Assembly (NCBI GenBank): GCA_034638255.1
Contig: JAWPGT010000017.1
Span: 124,001-188,000, forward strand
Source: Coprinus comatus
Taxonomy: Eukaryota > Basidiomycota > Agaricomycetes > Agaricales > Agaricaceae
Direction of reading: 5' to 3'
Length of the DNA: 64,000 nt
In this document: piece after piece, positions 11,082 to 23,787 of the stretch
Layout of the letters: each line of letters opens with the position of its first letter
How positions within the stretch are numbered: position 1 is the first letter of the stretch
Translations under genes and position numbers: made by a program
Notes under the pieces: generated by a model
The model's database searches: none
What the model saw: the letters and a program-made list of their open reading frames with translations, nothing else
What the model was told of the DNA's origin: nothing

Positions 11082-13685
11082 ATGCTGTCCGACTCTGAGG
11101 ATGAAGATGTCCACAGACTTACTATCAACGAACACTATGCAAAGGCTTTTCAGTATCGTAAAGAACGAGAAGAACTCGATAAACGTAAGTGTTCATTTAC
11201 CTTCTAGTGATAGTATAGTACTCAAGTTGGAACAAACAGTAAAAGCCGAACTAGGCTCCGATGCATCTTCTTCAGATATTTCTGGTTCAGAAACAGATTC
11301 TGAATCTGCAGAATCGGAAGATGAAGATGGTGAAGAATTGACGCCTACAGTTGATGCTGCTATTCTACGAACTCTAGCTCGTATTCGAAAAAAGGATCCA
11401 GCGATATATGAATCAAGTAAAAGTATTTTCCAAGGTTTGTTTATCTCTTATTCTCCTCATACATTATTTCATACAACGCACTATATATCAATAGAGGAAC
11501 AAGAAAAAATCGCTTCAAAAGGACCATCTACTTCCGCCTCTACCACCACTAAAAAAACCAAAGTAAAAGAGTCAAAACCTGTAACGATACGACAAGCTGC
11601 ACTCGAGGCTCAACTCAACTCTCCTTCATCTTCCCGTTCATCATCACCTGAACCTTCATCGCATGGATTAACACACGTCGAAGAACAACGAAAACTTCGA
11701 GACGAAGTTATCACTGCTTTCCATACCGCTGTTGAACCTAAACGTAAGACTCAGAATGAGGGAGAAGGTGATGAAGAAGACGAGGACGATTTTCTTATAC
11801 CGAGAGAAAAAACTCAGGATGAAAGACAAGCTGAAGAAGATGAATATCGTGCGTTTTTGGAAAGGGAGGTTGGCGATTTGAGGGATATTGTTACCATTGA
11901 TCCTTCTGATATCAACAATGACAATGATATTGGTGAAGATGGTGAAGAGGAAGGAGAGGAAGGGGAGAGGGAAGGAGAAAGTAAGAAAAAGAGGAAAAAG
12001 AAGAAAAAGAAGGCAGAGACTCCTAAACGCTCTAAGGAAGAAGAAGACCAAGAGTTTCTTATGAGGTTCGTCCATACAATCACTTTCCAAGTTGTAAACT
12101 AACCTGTTCCTATATAGCTATATCCTCAATCGAGGTTGGATAGATAAATCAAGAGACCATATACCTACTTATTCCGAAATTACAACCACCAAATCATCCT
12201 CATCTAAAAAATCCCGTCACTCTAAAGGCGAGAATGAAGAAGAAAACGAAAACGACGATGGGAATCTTTCAACATCTTCATTCGACTCTTTAGCTGATAT
12301 ATTCGAAGCAACCTATAATCATAGGTTCGAAGAACCAAATGCGACTATCATTCCTTCATTCCCACGTAACATATCCACACTCGCTCGTCGTGAAGATTCA
12401 AAACGAAAAGAAGCTAGAGAAAGAAGGAAGCAGAGGAAAGAAGAGGAATTGGAGAGAAAGAGAGAGGAAGTTAGGAGATTGAAAGCTTTGAAGATGAGAG
12501 AGGTTAAAAGGAAGTTGGAAGCCATTTGCGTGGAAAGTGGTTTGTTGAAGAAGAAAGATAATAAAGGTAAAATGAAAGGAGGGGAGAATGACTGGGAAAT
12601 GGATGATATGGATGGTATGGAGGATGAGGAAATGGATGATGTATTGAGAGAGTTGGACCTAGAAGGAGATTGGGATCCTGAAGCACATGATAAACAAATG
12701 GCTGGCCTCTTTTCGGGCCGCGAAGATACTGAGGACGAAGAATTTGCTAGAGAAATGGAAGAAAGGGTAGACGAAAATGGGAAACCTATATGGGATGATG
12801 ATATTGACATTGGTGGTATTCCGATGTCAGATGACGATGCTATGCCTATATCAAATTCCTCTCCATCAAAAGAAAATGACAAGAAGAAAAAGAAGAAGAA
12901 GAAGAAGAAAGAGGAAGAGATGGAAGATGAGGGCGTAGATATCGATGTTATGGACGCCGATGTTATAGCTCAGCAACGAGAATTGGATGAAGATGAAGAG
13001 TGGGATGGTACTGAAGAGATGAGGAAACGTAAATTAGACGAATATATGGAAGATGTCTATAAACTGGACTTCAACGATATGGTACGCTTTTTCTTGTGTG
13101 ATCTTTTTCCTTGTGCGGTATAACTGAATCTATTTATAGGTCGGAGACCTCCCCACTCGTTTCAAATATGTGCCTGTGCAATCCCAATCTTATTCGATGA
13201 CACCAGTTGAAATTCTACTAGCAACAGACAAAGAACTGAATGAATTCATGAGTGTCAAGAAATATGCTCCTTATCGTACTGATGCCAGAAAATGGGATAC
13301 TACAAGACAACAGAAGTTGAAAGAGCTCAAATCGAAACTTGCTGAGAGAAGTAAGAATGGTGGATGGATCACTAAAGATGAAGGTTCTGGTCATATAGGT
13401 CAGTATTCTGGAGTGGTCGGAGGAGAGAAGGTGGTGAAGAAGAGGAAAGGAAAGAAGGAGAGGATGAGACTCAAGGAACTTGAGGGTGGAGGAAATGGTG
13501 AGGATGTAGTAGGCATGGATGTTGTAAATGAGAATGGAGAGGTCACAGAGCAGGGGAAGAAAGAAAAGCGAAGGCAGGAGGATGAGCAAGAATCAGAAGA
13601 CGGAGAAGTTGCACATGGAAATGAAGATGGTAAACCAAAAAAGAAGAGACGGCGTAAGCATAAAAAGGGAGGCGATGATGCTTAG
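11082..13685 (+). CDS. KRI1: KRI1, ribosome biogenesis factor
   Basis: Five exons (11082-11184, 11219-11434, 11495-12065, 12118-13081, 13140-13685) give 799 residues. The first exon encodes LTINEHYAKAFQYRKEREEL, typical of the Kri1 N-terminus. The middle is highly acidic and lysine-rich, with the family motif SYILNRGWIDKS just after intron 3. The C-terminal domain contains TPVEILLATDKELNEF and KKYAPYR, diagnostic for Kri1. In yeast Kri1 binds Krr1 in the nucleolus and is needed for 40S subunit assembly and early 18S rRNA processing. Intron 1 is very short (34 nt) if placed as here; this is the only placement that keeps both conserved flanks in frame, so that junction is less sure. Lys/Glu runs include an AAG microsatellite at about 12,880-12,915 and a lysine-rich C-terminus. 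Confidence 0.92.
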
Positions 13686-16591
13686 ATTGGAGCACCCTTG
13701 ACGTCTTTCACCTCGGCGTTTTTCTTGGAGTATAATCCGGTGACGCTGTAACAATTGGATATTTTTGCGTCATTTTGAATTTTGGGTTTGACAACGTGTT
13801 GTGAGAATGAGGGTGTTTCAGTGAGGATTCCTCGGAAGCGGATCGGTTTAATGTTAAGTACCCTCTGCACAGTATGATTCCCAAGGTCAACTTATTCGGG
13901 TTCCTGCTGGGTTCCTGTAAGTATTTGAATTACCTTGCCACGAAAGTGCGGAAGCGGATTCAGCGTTATGCCTTATATTAAGGGCAGGAAACGTCAACAA
14001 GTTGTGTCAGGTTGTGTCCTGTTGCGCCACTTGTGTTCCGCCGCTGTCCACATTGAATTCATTTGAATTATAATGGCTCCTCCATTGCGTACTTATTACG
14101 CACTTGCGGATGAGCAAGGTTTAGGAACGTTTTCTGCCAATGTAAGATTAACTTGGTATAAGAGTTTATATGACGGCTCTGAATGCTTGTTATTTCATCT
14201 GTTCTTTGTTCGTACTTCGTGATTTTATTTAGGCTTTCAAGACTCTGATGCAGAGTAAATGTTGAGTAAATGTAATCAAAAGAGGAGAGAAGGTCCTAAT
14301 GTAAACGGCGTATTTTTGAACCCCTGCGAAGCATACTTCAACTCTTTGGTTTTATAAGGTTAGTTATGTCCCCCGCGAAACAAAGTTTGTCGTTAAACTT
14401 TTGAAACCCCGTGGATAAACGTTTAAACATTGAATGGACGGCGTTCAATGGTACATCACACTTGAACGTTTCATCGAACCGCTCGGACACCTTACTGGAC
14501 AATGAAGTTCAAGCTTTAAATCGGTGTCAATGGAAAACTGGGGTGGTAGGTATTCTTACAATGGACATTAATTCGTCTACATAATAGCGTCCTTCCGATG
14601 ACTTCGTACTATTTTGCCGTATTTCTTTAAGCCTGTGTACTAGATGACAATTTGAATGGAATTTGAGATATTTTTCTAGAATTTAAATTCACCACTACTT
14701 CGGAGGTCCGGTGAATGTCAGGTTTGAAAATCGAAATTGGCAATGTCAATGACCTCATTCTAACTTTCTGTTTTTTTTTCTACCTCCCTGAACCATCCCT
14801 TAACATATTTATGTCACGGGTATCTATCTATCCGGTAATGAATTGGTGATGAGACCGAACAGGCCTCCATTCCTCTGTTACGATATTTTTTTTGCCCAGG
14901 TGATCAGATAACCTGTAACGTACAGCATTTTATTCTCCGCTCTCTCCCGTAAGGATGATGAAAATAGTACATTCAATAAAGTGTTGCAAAGCAACAATTA
15001 ATCCTGAATTCATAATCTCATAATCTTCCATGGTGACCATACTACTAGTAGTGCGAAATGTAATGAAAAATTATCTCAGCGTGACTGAAGTGGCTAATAG
15101 AAGTCCAATCTATCTTATCCGACTGAATTGAATTGAAAACAAAAGTGAGAGCAACGAGGATATGAAAAGCTATAAATGGTTAATGGGTTAACTTCAATTG
15201 AATTGAAAATGACTTCTTCAAGTGAACAAGTTTATTCTTGTCCCTTGACTGAATAGAAAGGTGACTAACGAGAGCCGGCACCTTTTAGATTGCTGAATGG
15301 TTCGAATTCTTTTTCTGATGTAGATTAGATAACATATAGTATTTTGAGAAAAATGAAACATCTAGTGACTTTCAAGTTGGTCTCGCTAATATGTTTTGTC
15401 ATTTCGGGATCTTCGGTACCAGTCGCCGTATCTTCTAGAAATAACAACTATATATATTGCACATATGTCACGGGGAAACACTTACGAGACCCGAGGAAAA
15501 CTTCGAAGCTTCGAAGTTTTGAGCGTTATGAACCATGATATGAAATTTTCAATTTTCTACCAGTCTGTGCAAAAATAGGTTGACTTCGAACGACTTCGAA
15601 AGTTCGAAAATGCCGAAAGGAAGGACAGCCTGAGACATATCACGAATATACATAGCTTAGCTTCAAAGCTTCATCATTCGCGATTTGCGAAAAAGACGCC
15701 CATATCCACTTTTTTCGTGGGTTCTTCATATCATTCAACATTTGTTCGGGCTCGACCCCTTTTCAAAATGCTCTATCTTATCCCATCTAGTACACCATTA
15801 TGAAGTCGTTGCTGGGATACCGACACTTGGCATCGGGGTATACCATATAGTATCGGATGCGCAAGTAACATGGACATTTTTAACACCACTGAGAAGTTGG
15901 ACGGTGTTAATGAGGTGTTTGAGTGGTTTCTGAGAGGCCTATCGAGTCATCGATAATACCACTAATGACATTCAATTGACAGTGGTCATGTTCTCGCGAG
16001 AGTCTAACCCGAGTCTAGTGCAAATCAAACGTGATATTTCAAAGACTTGTGGCTTGAGTGTTGGGGCGTATACGTTATGTGTCGTAAACTGAAACTTCAG
16101 AATACGATATATCGATTTTTTCTGGGTATATCAAATCCCAAGTATTTATTACTATCTAGAGTGCTAATTATTTTCCATAGTAGTGACTCCGTTCAATGCG
16201 GGGAAAGAGGGAATGGAAGGTATTATGAGTGTAGTGAAAATGAATGTAATTATGAGTCTGCCAGGAAGCAGAAACAGTAGGATGGTCCAATGAAATAAAG
16301 GAGTGTAATAATGTAGTAGTTAGTGTAAGACACGGAATGTAGACCAAGAGTATGGGAGCAATTAAAATGCTCCAGTAAGAAAAACAGCATGCTCGAGTAA
16401 TAAGAACAAGGAGATAGCGGCGTTTCCGTGGAAATAGTACAGTAATGCACGCTTCGTTGAGCATAACCTATAAACCAAGATACAGTATGTAGTTGTGATC
16501 CGACAAGATTTCGAGTGAGGGGACTTCATGGATTATTGGTTTGAGTTTAGGAGCCGGCTTTGAAGATTCGCACAAAATGCGGCAATGCGAT
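13686..16591. other. Gene-poor region, 2.9 kb
   Basis: No frame longer than about 82 codons occurs and none has a recognisable domain. A possible first exon starts at 14073 (ATG followed after 23 codons by a GTAAG donor), but no downstream exon can be joined to it. The stretch is AT-rich with stop codons in all frames and no evident transposon ends. Confidence 0.5.
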
Positions 16592-17316
16592 TCATCTTCG
16601 AGATCTTTGAGCTAGAGTAATCCTCGGAGTATTGTAGGATGTGTTCTGGCTCAAATATGATGAAGGAGGACTCTGTTTCGTATGGGAGGCAGCTATACTT
16701 GATCTAGTCGAAGTCGCGTTATCAGCGAGAGTAATCAGAATTGATAATTTCGAGAAACGTACGAAGGTTATGGGTTCAATCATTGGATACGAGCATCCAA
16801 ATGGTGAAGACGGGGGCGACGGAAGAGTGTAAATGGAACTAATCCCCGTATCATCTTTCAACGTTTCAACCTCATCCGTATCAGCACCAGAGTCATCTTC
16901 CGACTCGTATGAGGATCTTTCGTGAACAAGGCGTAAAGATTGTGGCCTCCTACCCCGAGGAAGAGGAGCTATTGTTTGAGCGTAGTGGACAGCATCGAGT
17001 GCAGCCCATGGAGAACACAACGTCAAGTCGTCAAGTCCGTAGAGACATTCAAAATCGAAGCCAAGGTCCCGCGATGTTTGATCCAAGATGTTATAGCAGC
17101 AGGCTCCTAATTCCGCTAGACTTCCGGTGCTATCTGCCCGTCCAATGTCATCAGGAACCACTTGAGAACAGGGAGTAGAATCTCCCTCGACAACAAGAGG
17201 GGGCCAGCCCGAGAGCGAGAGCGAGTCACCAGTCAAGGTAGACTTGTGAGTCTATACCAAGTGAGGTGAGGATGTGTGTGGACTAGTATTAGATATTAAC
17301 TCACCTGGTACCTCAT
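16592..17316 (-). CDS. Hypothetical protein, weakly supported
   Basis: An open frame of over 210 codons ends at 16592. It lacks an early ATG, but an ATG at 17316 begins a four-codon exon (17316-17305) with a GTGAGT donor, and a 62-nt intron leads in phase 0 to 17242. The resulting protein of about 220 residues is low-complexity, with a SPPSSPF stretch and an acidic patch (ESEDDSGADTDEVE). I recognise no domain. It could be a lineage-specific gene or a chance frame; the good donor and typical intron length are the main support. Confidence 0.4.
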
Positions 17317-18268
17317 TAGTAATAGTTACAGGATGATACAACGGGAGAGAGCGAGAAAGGGACTGTGGGGGATGTCTGAGTGTAACAGTTAGAACTTCGC
17401 CTTTTATAATAGCAGTAGAACACCGTAATAGGAAGGAGCTACCTTGTCAACGGTACTATGAGGGAGAGTGGCGTAACGTCCAAGGTGTGCAACTAGGACC
17501 GAATGGTTAATTTCATCGACATCTTATACCAAGTGAAGAAGTATGGCCATCAGGACCCTATTGTTCGCGCGCTCGAGCTTAATTGTGCGGGACTATAATT
17601 GACACCGTGGATGATGATGCCACAGTTATGGCAAGACACTAAACCTTTACATAACAGAGTTTCAATTACGTTGTACAGGGTGGATAGGCCCCAGGGCCCC
17701 AGTGAGTTGCCTTGGGTTGCCTTGGAACCTGCTTGGAACAAAGGTCCACAAAGCAGTTTTTCTAAAAGGGTCGAATGGCTAGTATATTAGTATTTTTCAT
17801 TATATAGTAAATAGCTTACGGAGCATTCTAATGTGACGGATTCAAGGTTTCTGCCTACGCATTTCCCCATGGACGGACGAGAACTGGACAACACTACAGT
17901 CAAGTGACAAGGTGTTACGAGGAAAGGGACATCCATGACCGAAATTTCTCACGAGTGATTTGCTGTTGACTAGATCCAACTGCTTCCCAGATTCTCGATT
18001 TTGTACACCTTAATGCCGTGTGTACAAATGTCAGTAGGAGATGACCTTAGGAGATCTCATCCATGGGAATGACTGAACTTTGAAATTATTGCCAACTTAC
18101 ACCACAATGGTTCTGCGCAGTCGAAGCAACACCTCGTGCCAAAGAAGATGTCTATGGAGTATCATATTATCGACTAATAGGTTCTAGTAGGTGCTAGGTC
18201 CTTCCGAGATTGGATATATAAACTGATAGACTTTGGCGTGTCCATACATACTACACATATCTATCGAG
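17317..18268. other. Intergenic, 0.95 kb
   Basis: This stretch lies upstream of the double-BTB gene and holds its promoter. A segment at about 18110-18160 is repeated, diverged, at about 20363-20410, showing that it was part of a local duplication. No gene is visible. Confidence 0.5.
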
Positions 18269-19869
18269 ATGTCTCTTACGCCCACTACCAATGCCCAGCC
18301 AAGTAGCCTGCACCACGACTTGGAGTATTATTTAGAGCCTTTTATATTTCAGGTCTGTCTCATCATCTACTAGTCTTTTTTTTCTGGGCGCATAACGAGT
18401 ATGCAAGGTGGAAAATGTCTTGTTTCGTGTTCCGAAAGAATATTTTTCTCAAGAATCCGAATTTTTCCGCGATATGTTTGAATTAGCTCGTCCAGCTGGA
18501 GAGAATGATTTAGAAGGATCATCAGACTCAAATCCCTACGTCCTTCCAGACACGATTAGCGCGCACTCCTTCCGAGCATTCGTAAAGTTGTTATATCATC
18601 CAAGGTAAATATTTCCCATCTTCAATAACAATCTATGTCAAAAATTCTTTTTTAGTCCTTCACTTGCAGATCTAAGCAAAGATGAATGGGTAGCTATTCT
18701 TGAACTCTCAAGACAGTGGAATTCAGTTAACATTCGAGAAATTATCATCAACAAACTCTTACCACTTCTCAACGACGACCCGTCCCAACAGTGGAGTTTA
18801 GCGAAAAGCTACGATATTCAAAGTTGGGTCAGACCGGCGTTGGTAAGGTTGGTTCGCCGTAATGAATCACTCGGGGTTAGAGATTATGAGCTTCTGGACC
18901 AGGACACACTGTTGAAGATTGCCTTCTTGCGAGAATGTTGTTACCCGATTTATCATGACACTACGTCCTATGGTTATTCATACCGTAATAACGTCGAATA
19001 TCAAGGAATTGCTCGTTGGGAGGTCAAGAATACTAGAGGCGCAATCAGTGTAGCGCTTGATCCCATCCTCTTCCAATGCCCCGATCCTCTTTTATACCCT
19101 GCCGCCGAACAGTCTGATCAGAATAATGACGACGATCTTCACAAGGATGCAGAATTCTACTTTGAAGAAGTAGTGTTTAAGGTAATGACAGTACCCTCGT
19201 GCTTGTTCCGTTAAAGTTGACTATTTTCAAGGCAGGAAATCGGTTGTATAAGGTTCCCAATCGGCCTTTTGCTCAGCATTCCCCAGTGTTCAGACGAAAC
19301 TTCGAAAGACGTGGCTTCTTGAAGTATGACCACGATGATCCTTACATCATTGAAAGTGATGTCAAGGCCACTGACTTTGCAAACTTGTTACGATTCTTCT
19401 TCCCTCCGTAAGTACTGTCAATTGAACTCTTGCGATTGATTTGTAAATAAGAATAATGTCTAGCGAGCTCATTCAGAAGCGTGAAATGGCTTCAGACGAG
19501 TGGGCCTCGATTATGCGCCTTGCAGCACGTTGGGGAATGAAAGAGTTAAAGGCCCTTGCCGTTCAAAACCTAACACAAACCAACTTGGGTACCACCGAAA
19601 ACAAATTGCGCCTTGCCTTAGATCTCGGAATTGGATCATGGTATACGGAATGCATGCGGGCAATCATTACAAGACAAGAACACGTAACAGTAACGGAAGT
19701 GAATGTTCTGGGAAGAGACCGCTTATTACAGGTTCTTAATCTTCGTGAGCGTTGTCATGTTCGCCAAAAGTATAATTATGGCGGCCAATATATTGAGCTA
19801 CGCGAGGAGAGGGGAGTTGTTCCAGACAACGTGGACTTGAGTAGTCAATTAAACGCAGCTGGGTTGTAA
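18269..19869 (+). CDS. Double BTB/POZ domain protein
   Basis: Five exons (18269-18352, 18408-18604, 18656-19181, 19232-19407, 19464-19869) give 462 residues in one frame. Two BTB-like halves follow each other: residues about 17-170 (VENVLFRVPKEYFSQES... FRAFVKLLYHP) and about 255-400 (AGNRLYKVPNRPFAQHS... FANLLRFFFPP). Each half is followed by a helical segment with DEWVAILELSRQWN or DEWASIMRLAARWG. Introns fall at matching places in both halves, so the gene arose by internal duplication. BTB domains dimerise or bind cullin-3; no second domain that would reveal a target is seen. The start is the first ATG after a TATATAAA at about 18214. Such proteins are numerous in mushrooms and their roles are mostly unknown. 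A decayed partial copy lies 0.5 kb downstream. Confidence 0.88.
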
Positions 19870-21052
19870 ATAGGTTTAATATACTGTACATATTGTCCCC
19901 CAAGTCGTACATGCCCTAGGTTCCTAGCAAACATACATAGTACCGTGGAGATACTTACCCCACTGATACACCAGTGTGTAGTTTTTGACCTACCACTTCT
20001 AAGAACACTAATCGTCATGTGCAAATGGCACGTTTTAGGAGTACAACCGGTTCACTCTTGAGGCCAGAAAAAGTTCACCGAGCTTCTAACCGCCTCAAGT
20101 TGAAAATAATAAAGTGAGGATAAGATCAACCCTGGAAATGTTGTGCATAGTCTAGAAAGCTGTTGTACAACCAGTGTACAAATTACGAGAATAACCAGTT
20201 CACATAGAAGCTGGGCATCTTACGGTACTATGTACTACTGACGCTGGATATTATTATTTACTAGTGCGGTTTTCACTGGTGATGTACAGGAAATTAATTC
20301 AGTTACCAGCCTAGTGACGGTGTAGGTTTTCTTGGGCGGCTAAAATATATATGGTGACGTTTCTGCGCAGTAAAAGCATCAGCCTCGTGCCAAAGAACTT
20401 AAAAAGGCGTCTGCAGAATACGTTATCAATATCTGCCAATATTGGTTTCGTGTTGCGAAGGAACATTTCGCTCAAGGAGGAACGGAAAGCCTCTGTAGAT
20501 TGCCCAATATACTGAACAGATCACTCCGAGTCTCGAAAAAAGGAGGATGTTCGAGTTGAAGAAACTTTGTGGACTCCCCTTCTTTGGTTTTGGTACTGGA
20601 GGAGGAATTGATTGATGCTGGCCGAATCGTATGATGAAATACTCCGGTTTAGATTTGTGGTTGCCGATGAAGTCAATTAGTGATCAAATATCGCGTGATG
20701 TAGACTTCGTCAATGCAGGTAAGAGTTCACTACTTCTTATACATCATGATTTTCAGGCATATGAGAGAAAGAAGAGTATGAAAGCTGTTCATCAGATCCA
20801 TGGTTAAGGTAACTTTTTGCTGCGGATAGAACGAAGTTGCAATTGGAAGAAGGTCATGGAGGTGAGTGATGTTTCCGGCAATCGCCGGTCACCTGAGTGT
20901 ACCTTTTATTTTATTTTATTTTTACTTGCACTCAAAGTTGTGTTCCACAAACCGATGAAAACAGGAAATGAGAGGTAAAGAAAGAGATAACCACAAAAAA
21001 ATAAATCGAATCCTTAAAATAACCGTCTTTCACAACTTCTACTAACCGCGAA
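19870..21052. other. Intergenic with BTB remnant
   Basis: Apart from the decayed BTB fragment at 20356-20520 no gene is visible in this 1.2 kb between the BTB gene and the convergent F-box gene. A short run of TTTTA repeats lies near 20,910-20,925. Confidence 0.5.
20356..20520 (+). pseudogene. Decayed partial copy of the double-BTB gene
   Basis: Bases 20363-20410 resemble 18110-18160 in the upstream region of the BTB gene (shared TTCTGCGCAG and CTCGTGCCAAAGAA). Bases 20443-20490 resemble the start of its exon 2 (TTTCGTGTT.CGAA.GAA.ATTT). The intervening promoter and exon 1 are lost and the frame is broken, so this is a fragment that cannot be expressed as a BTB protein. Confidence 0.6.
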
Positions 21053-22949
21053 TCAATATTCACGATAACACCACACCGAAGGAGTAATCTAAAAGAAACG
21101 AACCCATGTTAACTCTCTAAAAAAAGAAAAGTGAAGTGAAACTTGAACTCACACTACCAGGCATCAACGGAAGTCCATTAATGGCTGTACCAACCGAAAA
21201 ATCAGTTGACAACAGGAAACAAGTAGCCTCCAACTTTCCAACATCTTCTTCCCTAAGCAACCGACTCAAATCCCCAAAATCCTTTATATGTTCACTTGAT
21301 GGTGTACGTTCATAATATCTATCCCATCTTTCCATATCTTCATCTTCATCGTCATCATTTCCAGTGTTATTATTGATCCTGTTCTCTCTTTTCCTTGTTT
21401 CCGAAATCGCTTTCTTGACATGATATGGATTAAAAGAAAGACATTGAGTGAATGACTTTCCAGGAGCTTCAGGTATACTTACGACCCATTGAACAAACCG
21501 TTGACCATGAGTATGATTTCCAGTTGCATAAGAAGTCAAAAACCATCTACAAATATCCAATCCCCATTCTTTCCAAGGTATTATTGGTATTTGAGTTTGA
21601 GTTCCAGTTTCGTTGTTTTGAGGTAAAGAAGGCCAAGTAGATTCCAGTGGTAATTTGTCGATTATGGATTTTCGATGAACAGCCAATATGAATGGTCCAA
21701 TATCTTCTCCAAAAGCAATCTCCCATTCGAAGAAGACTACAGTATCTATTGGATCATCTCTGAAAGGACGTCTTTTAGGAGCGTACTTCGGGAAATTACC
21801 ATCACCTGTTGGATTTGGCGATGCATGGCATATAACGGAAATAATTTCGCCATCTGATTGGAGAGGTGGAAGACCAAAACAACAAATGCGTTTAACCGAA
21901 GGTGAAGTTGGTGAAGAATTGATATGGTAAATGTCAAGACAATGGTTTTGAATGTCCGGAACGAGGAATAAATCGCAACGTAGGAACGCAAGACCTGTGT
22001 TATGAATCGGAATAGGATTCTAGAAACACATGAAGGTCATTGAAACTGAAAAACAACTATTGACTCACAGTTTGTGGTATGCCTGTCTTCCAATTATAAA
22101 CGTAGAGATGGCAGATGGCGGGAGGAAATGCCTCCGCACTCATAATGAAGTTATCGCCGCAAAGTTCAAGGCTCACGGCTATGTTGTATTCAGACGGATC
22201 CATATCGGGAACAGGTTGAATTGCAACTTTAATATCACTTGTGGCAGCCAATGGATGTGGTTTTCCAGTCGAATGCTGAATGAACTGAACACATATTTTG
22301 ATTGGTTCAGACATCGGGCTGGGACTTTTATTCAAAAAAAAAAAAAACAAGAGGTCACCAAATTGTTTTCTGATGACAAATCTCAAGTGACGACTTACTA
22401 TGAAGCAACAGCAATAAGATCATGTTCCTCAATACAACACACAAAATCAATCATATCCTCAACTCCAATAAACGACCACTTCGGTTCCTTCACTTCCACA
22501 CCATTCTCAACTTCTATCTCTGTGTGCATATCATTATCATCTTCAATCTTCCCAATCACCTCTATTGGTACCCTGTACGATTGTATACCATTTAATGGCA
22601 TATCCATTCCTTGTGAAGTTGCATAGATGATATACTGATCGGTAACGGTGGGTAGACCTGCAGCCCAGCGAGGTGGAGGATCAACTAATCTATACAAATG
22701 TTGACAATTACTCCATTGATGTTCTCTTTCCAAGAGCATCTGTGATCGAAGGCCCATACTCCAAGTACTAGATGGATTATCTTCCATACCGTGAATCTTG
22801 AGTCGAAGCATATAAAGCAAATCAACGGTTGACGTGTATATATTTCGTAGTTGCCTGCAAGTGAGTTGAACTGAAAATGCGTCCTTTACATTCAAAGGAC
22901 ACAAAATCCGAACGATGATTTCAGTTGGAAGGTCGAGTAAAGGAAACAT
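21053..22949 (-). CDS. F-box protein, second in the window
   Basis: Four exons (22949-22399, 22324-22069, 22019-21153, 21088-21053) give 569 residues with consistent phases. The F-box is at the extreme N-terminus: LLDLPTEIIVRILCPLNVKD then FSVQLTCRQLRNI. The remaining 500 residues have a repeating beta-strand pattern like the divergent propeller-like tails of agaric F-box proteins, with an acidic loop (NDDDEDEDMERW) in exon 3. It would bind Skp1 and present unknown substrates to an SCF ligase. A poly-A tract on the plus strand (poly-T in the intron) precedes the exon 2 acceptor. The last exon adds only 11 residues; ending instead by read-through after MPGS is the alternative. It is not an obvious close paralogue of the F-box gene at 2-3.7 kb. 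Confidence 0.85.
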
Positions 22950-23787
22950 GGTTTTGGATAGTTGTTTGGATGGGTGGAAATCTGGGAAGATACGGATTGC
23001 GACTAGATAAGGGGGCTTTCTGCGTTATGCAATGTGAAATAGGTAAACAAAAAATTCACGAACAGGAACTGAATTTGGAACTTTTACCTAAATACAGCCC
23101 CGGATAAATGATAAGACGCTAAAAATGATCCAGGGTCGGGTGTAGGCTCATGCGGGGTCTTGGCTAGTCCTCCCTGAGGTAGTGGAAGGGGAAACAGGTG
23201 GAAGCGATTAGTACCATGCCACCGCAAATTACATATCTGCATACAGTACATGCCTCATGTGAGATAGAATAATCAGAAAATCCAAGTACACAGTCCAGAG
23301 GGCCAAAGTTAAACGAATATGCATATTTACGAGGCAGTACGATGCATTCCTATTACCAAGATACATACTACGAATTGTAAGTTTGAACGCCGAGCATATC
23401 CTTCAACACCTCTGTTGGTTTCTAACCCACTTTAGACTTCCAGACCCTGTCGAATACTTGTGTTGATTATGTGTTAAGTATTTCATAATTTGACGTCCGA
23501 GGACGAAACTTCAAAAAGAGTAGCTAGAAAACGAAAAAAAATTAACCGCGACTCCGGTATCCAAAGGGTTTTCCAGCACTAAGAAAAAAGAACTACAAAT
23601 AAAACGAATAACTTGAAAAACCCACTTCACAGCCTAAACGAACCCATAAGTGAACAATAAAATAAGAAAGCATCGAGCATTGAGTAACTCTGAAAGAAGG
23701 TTTCATTATTTCCCAACATCTAGGTTCAGGAGTATACATAAGAGACGCCGTCGTTGTTGGCATACAACTGCAAGTAAAGAATTCAAT
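22950..23787. other. Intergenic, 0.84 kb
   Basis: Lies between the F-box gene (promoter side) and the 3' end of ERD2, both on the minus strand. I see no coding frame, RNA or repeat in it. Confidence 0.5.

Noticed and set aside
14073..14145. Possible first exon (ATG, 23 codons, GTAAG donor)
   Set aside because: No downstream acceptor leads to an open frame of useful length; composition beyond it is non-coding.
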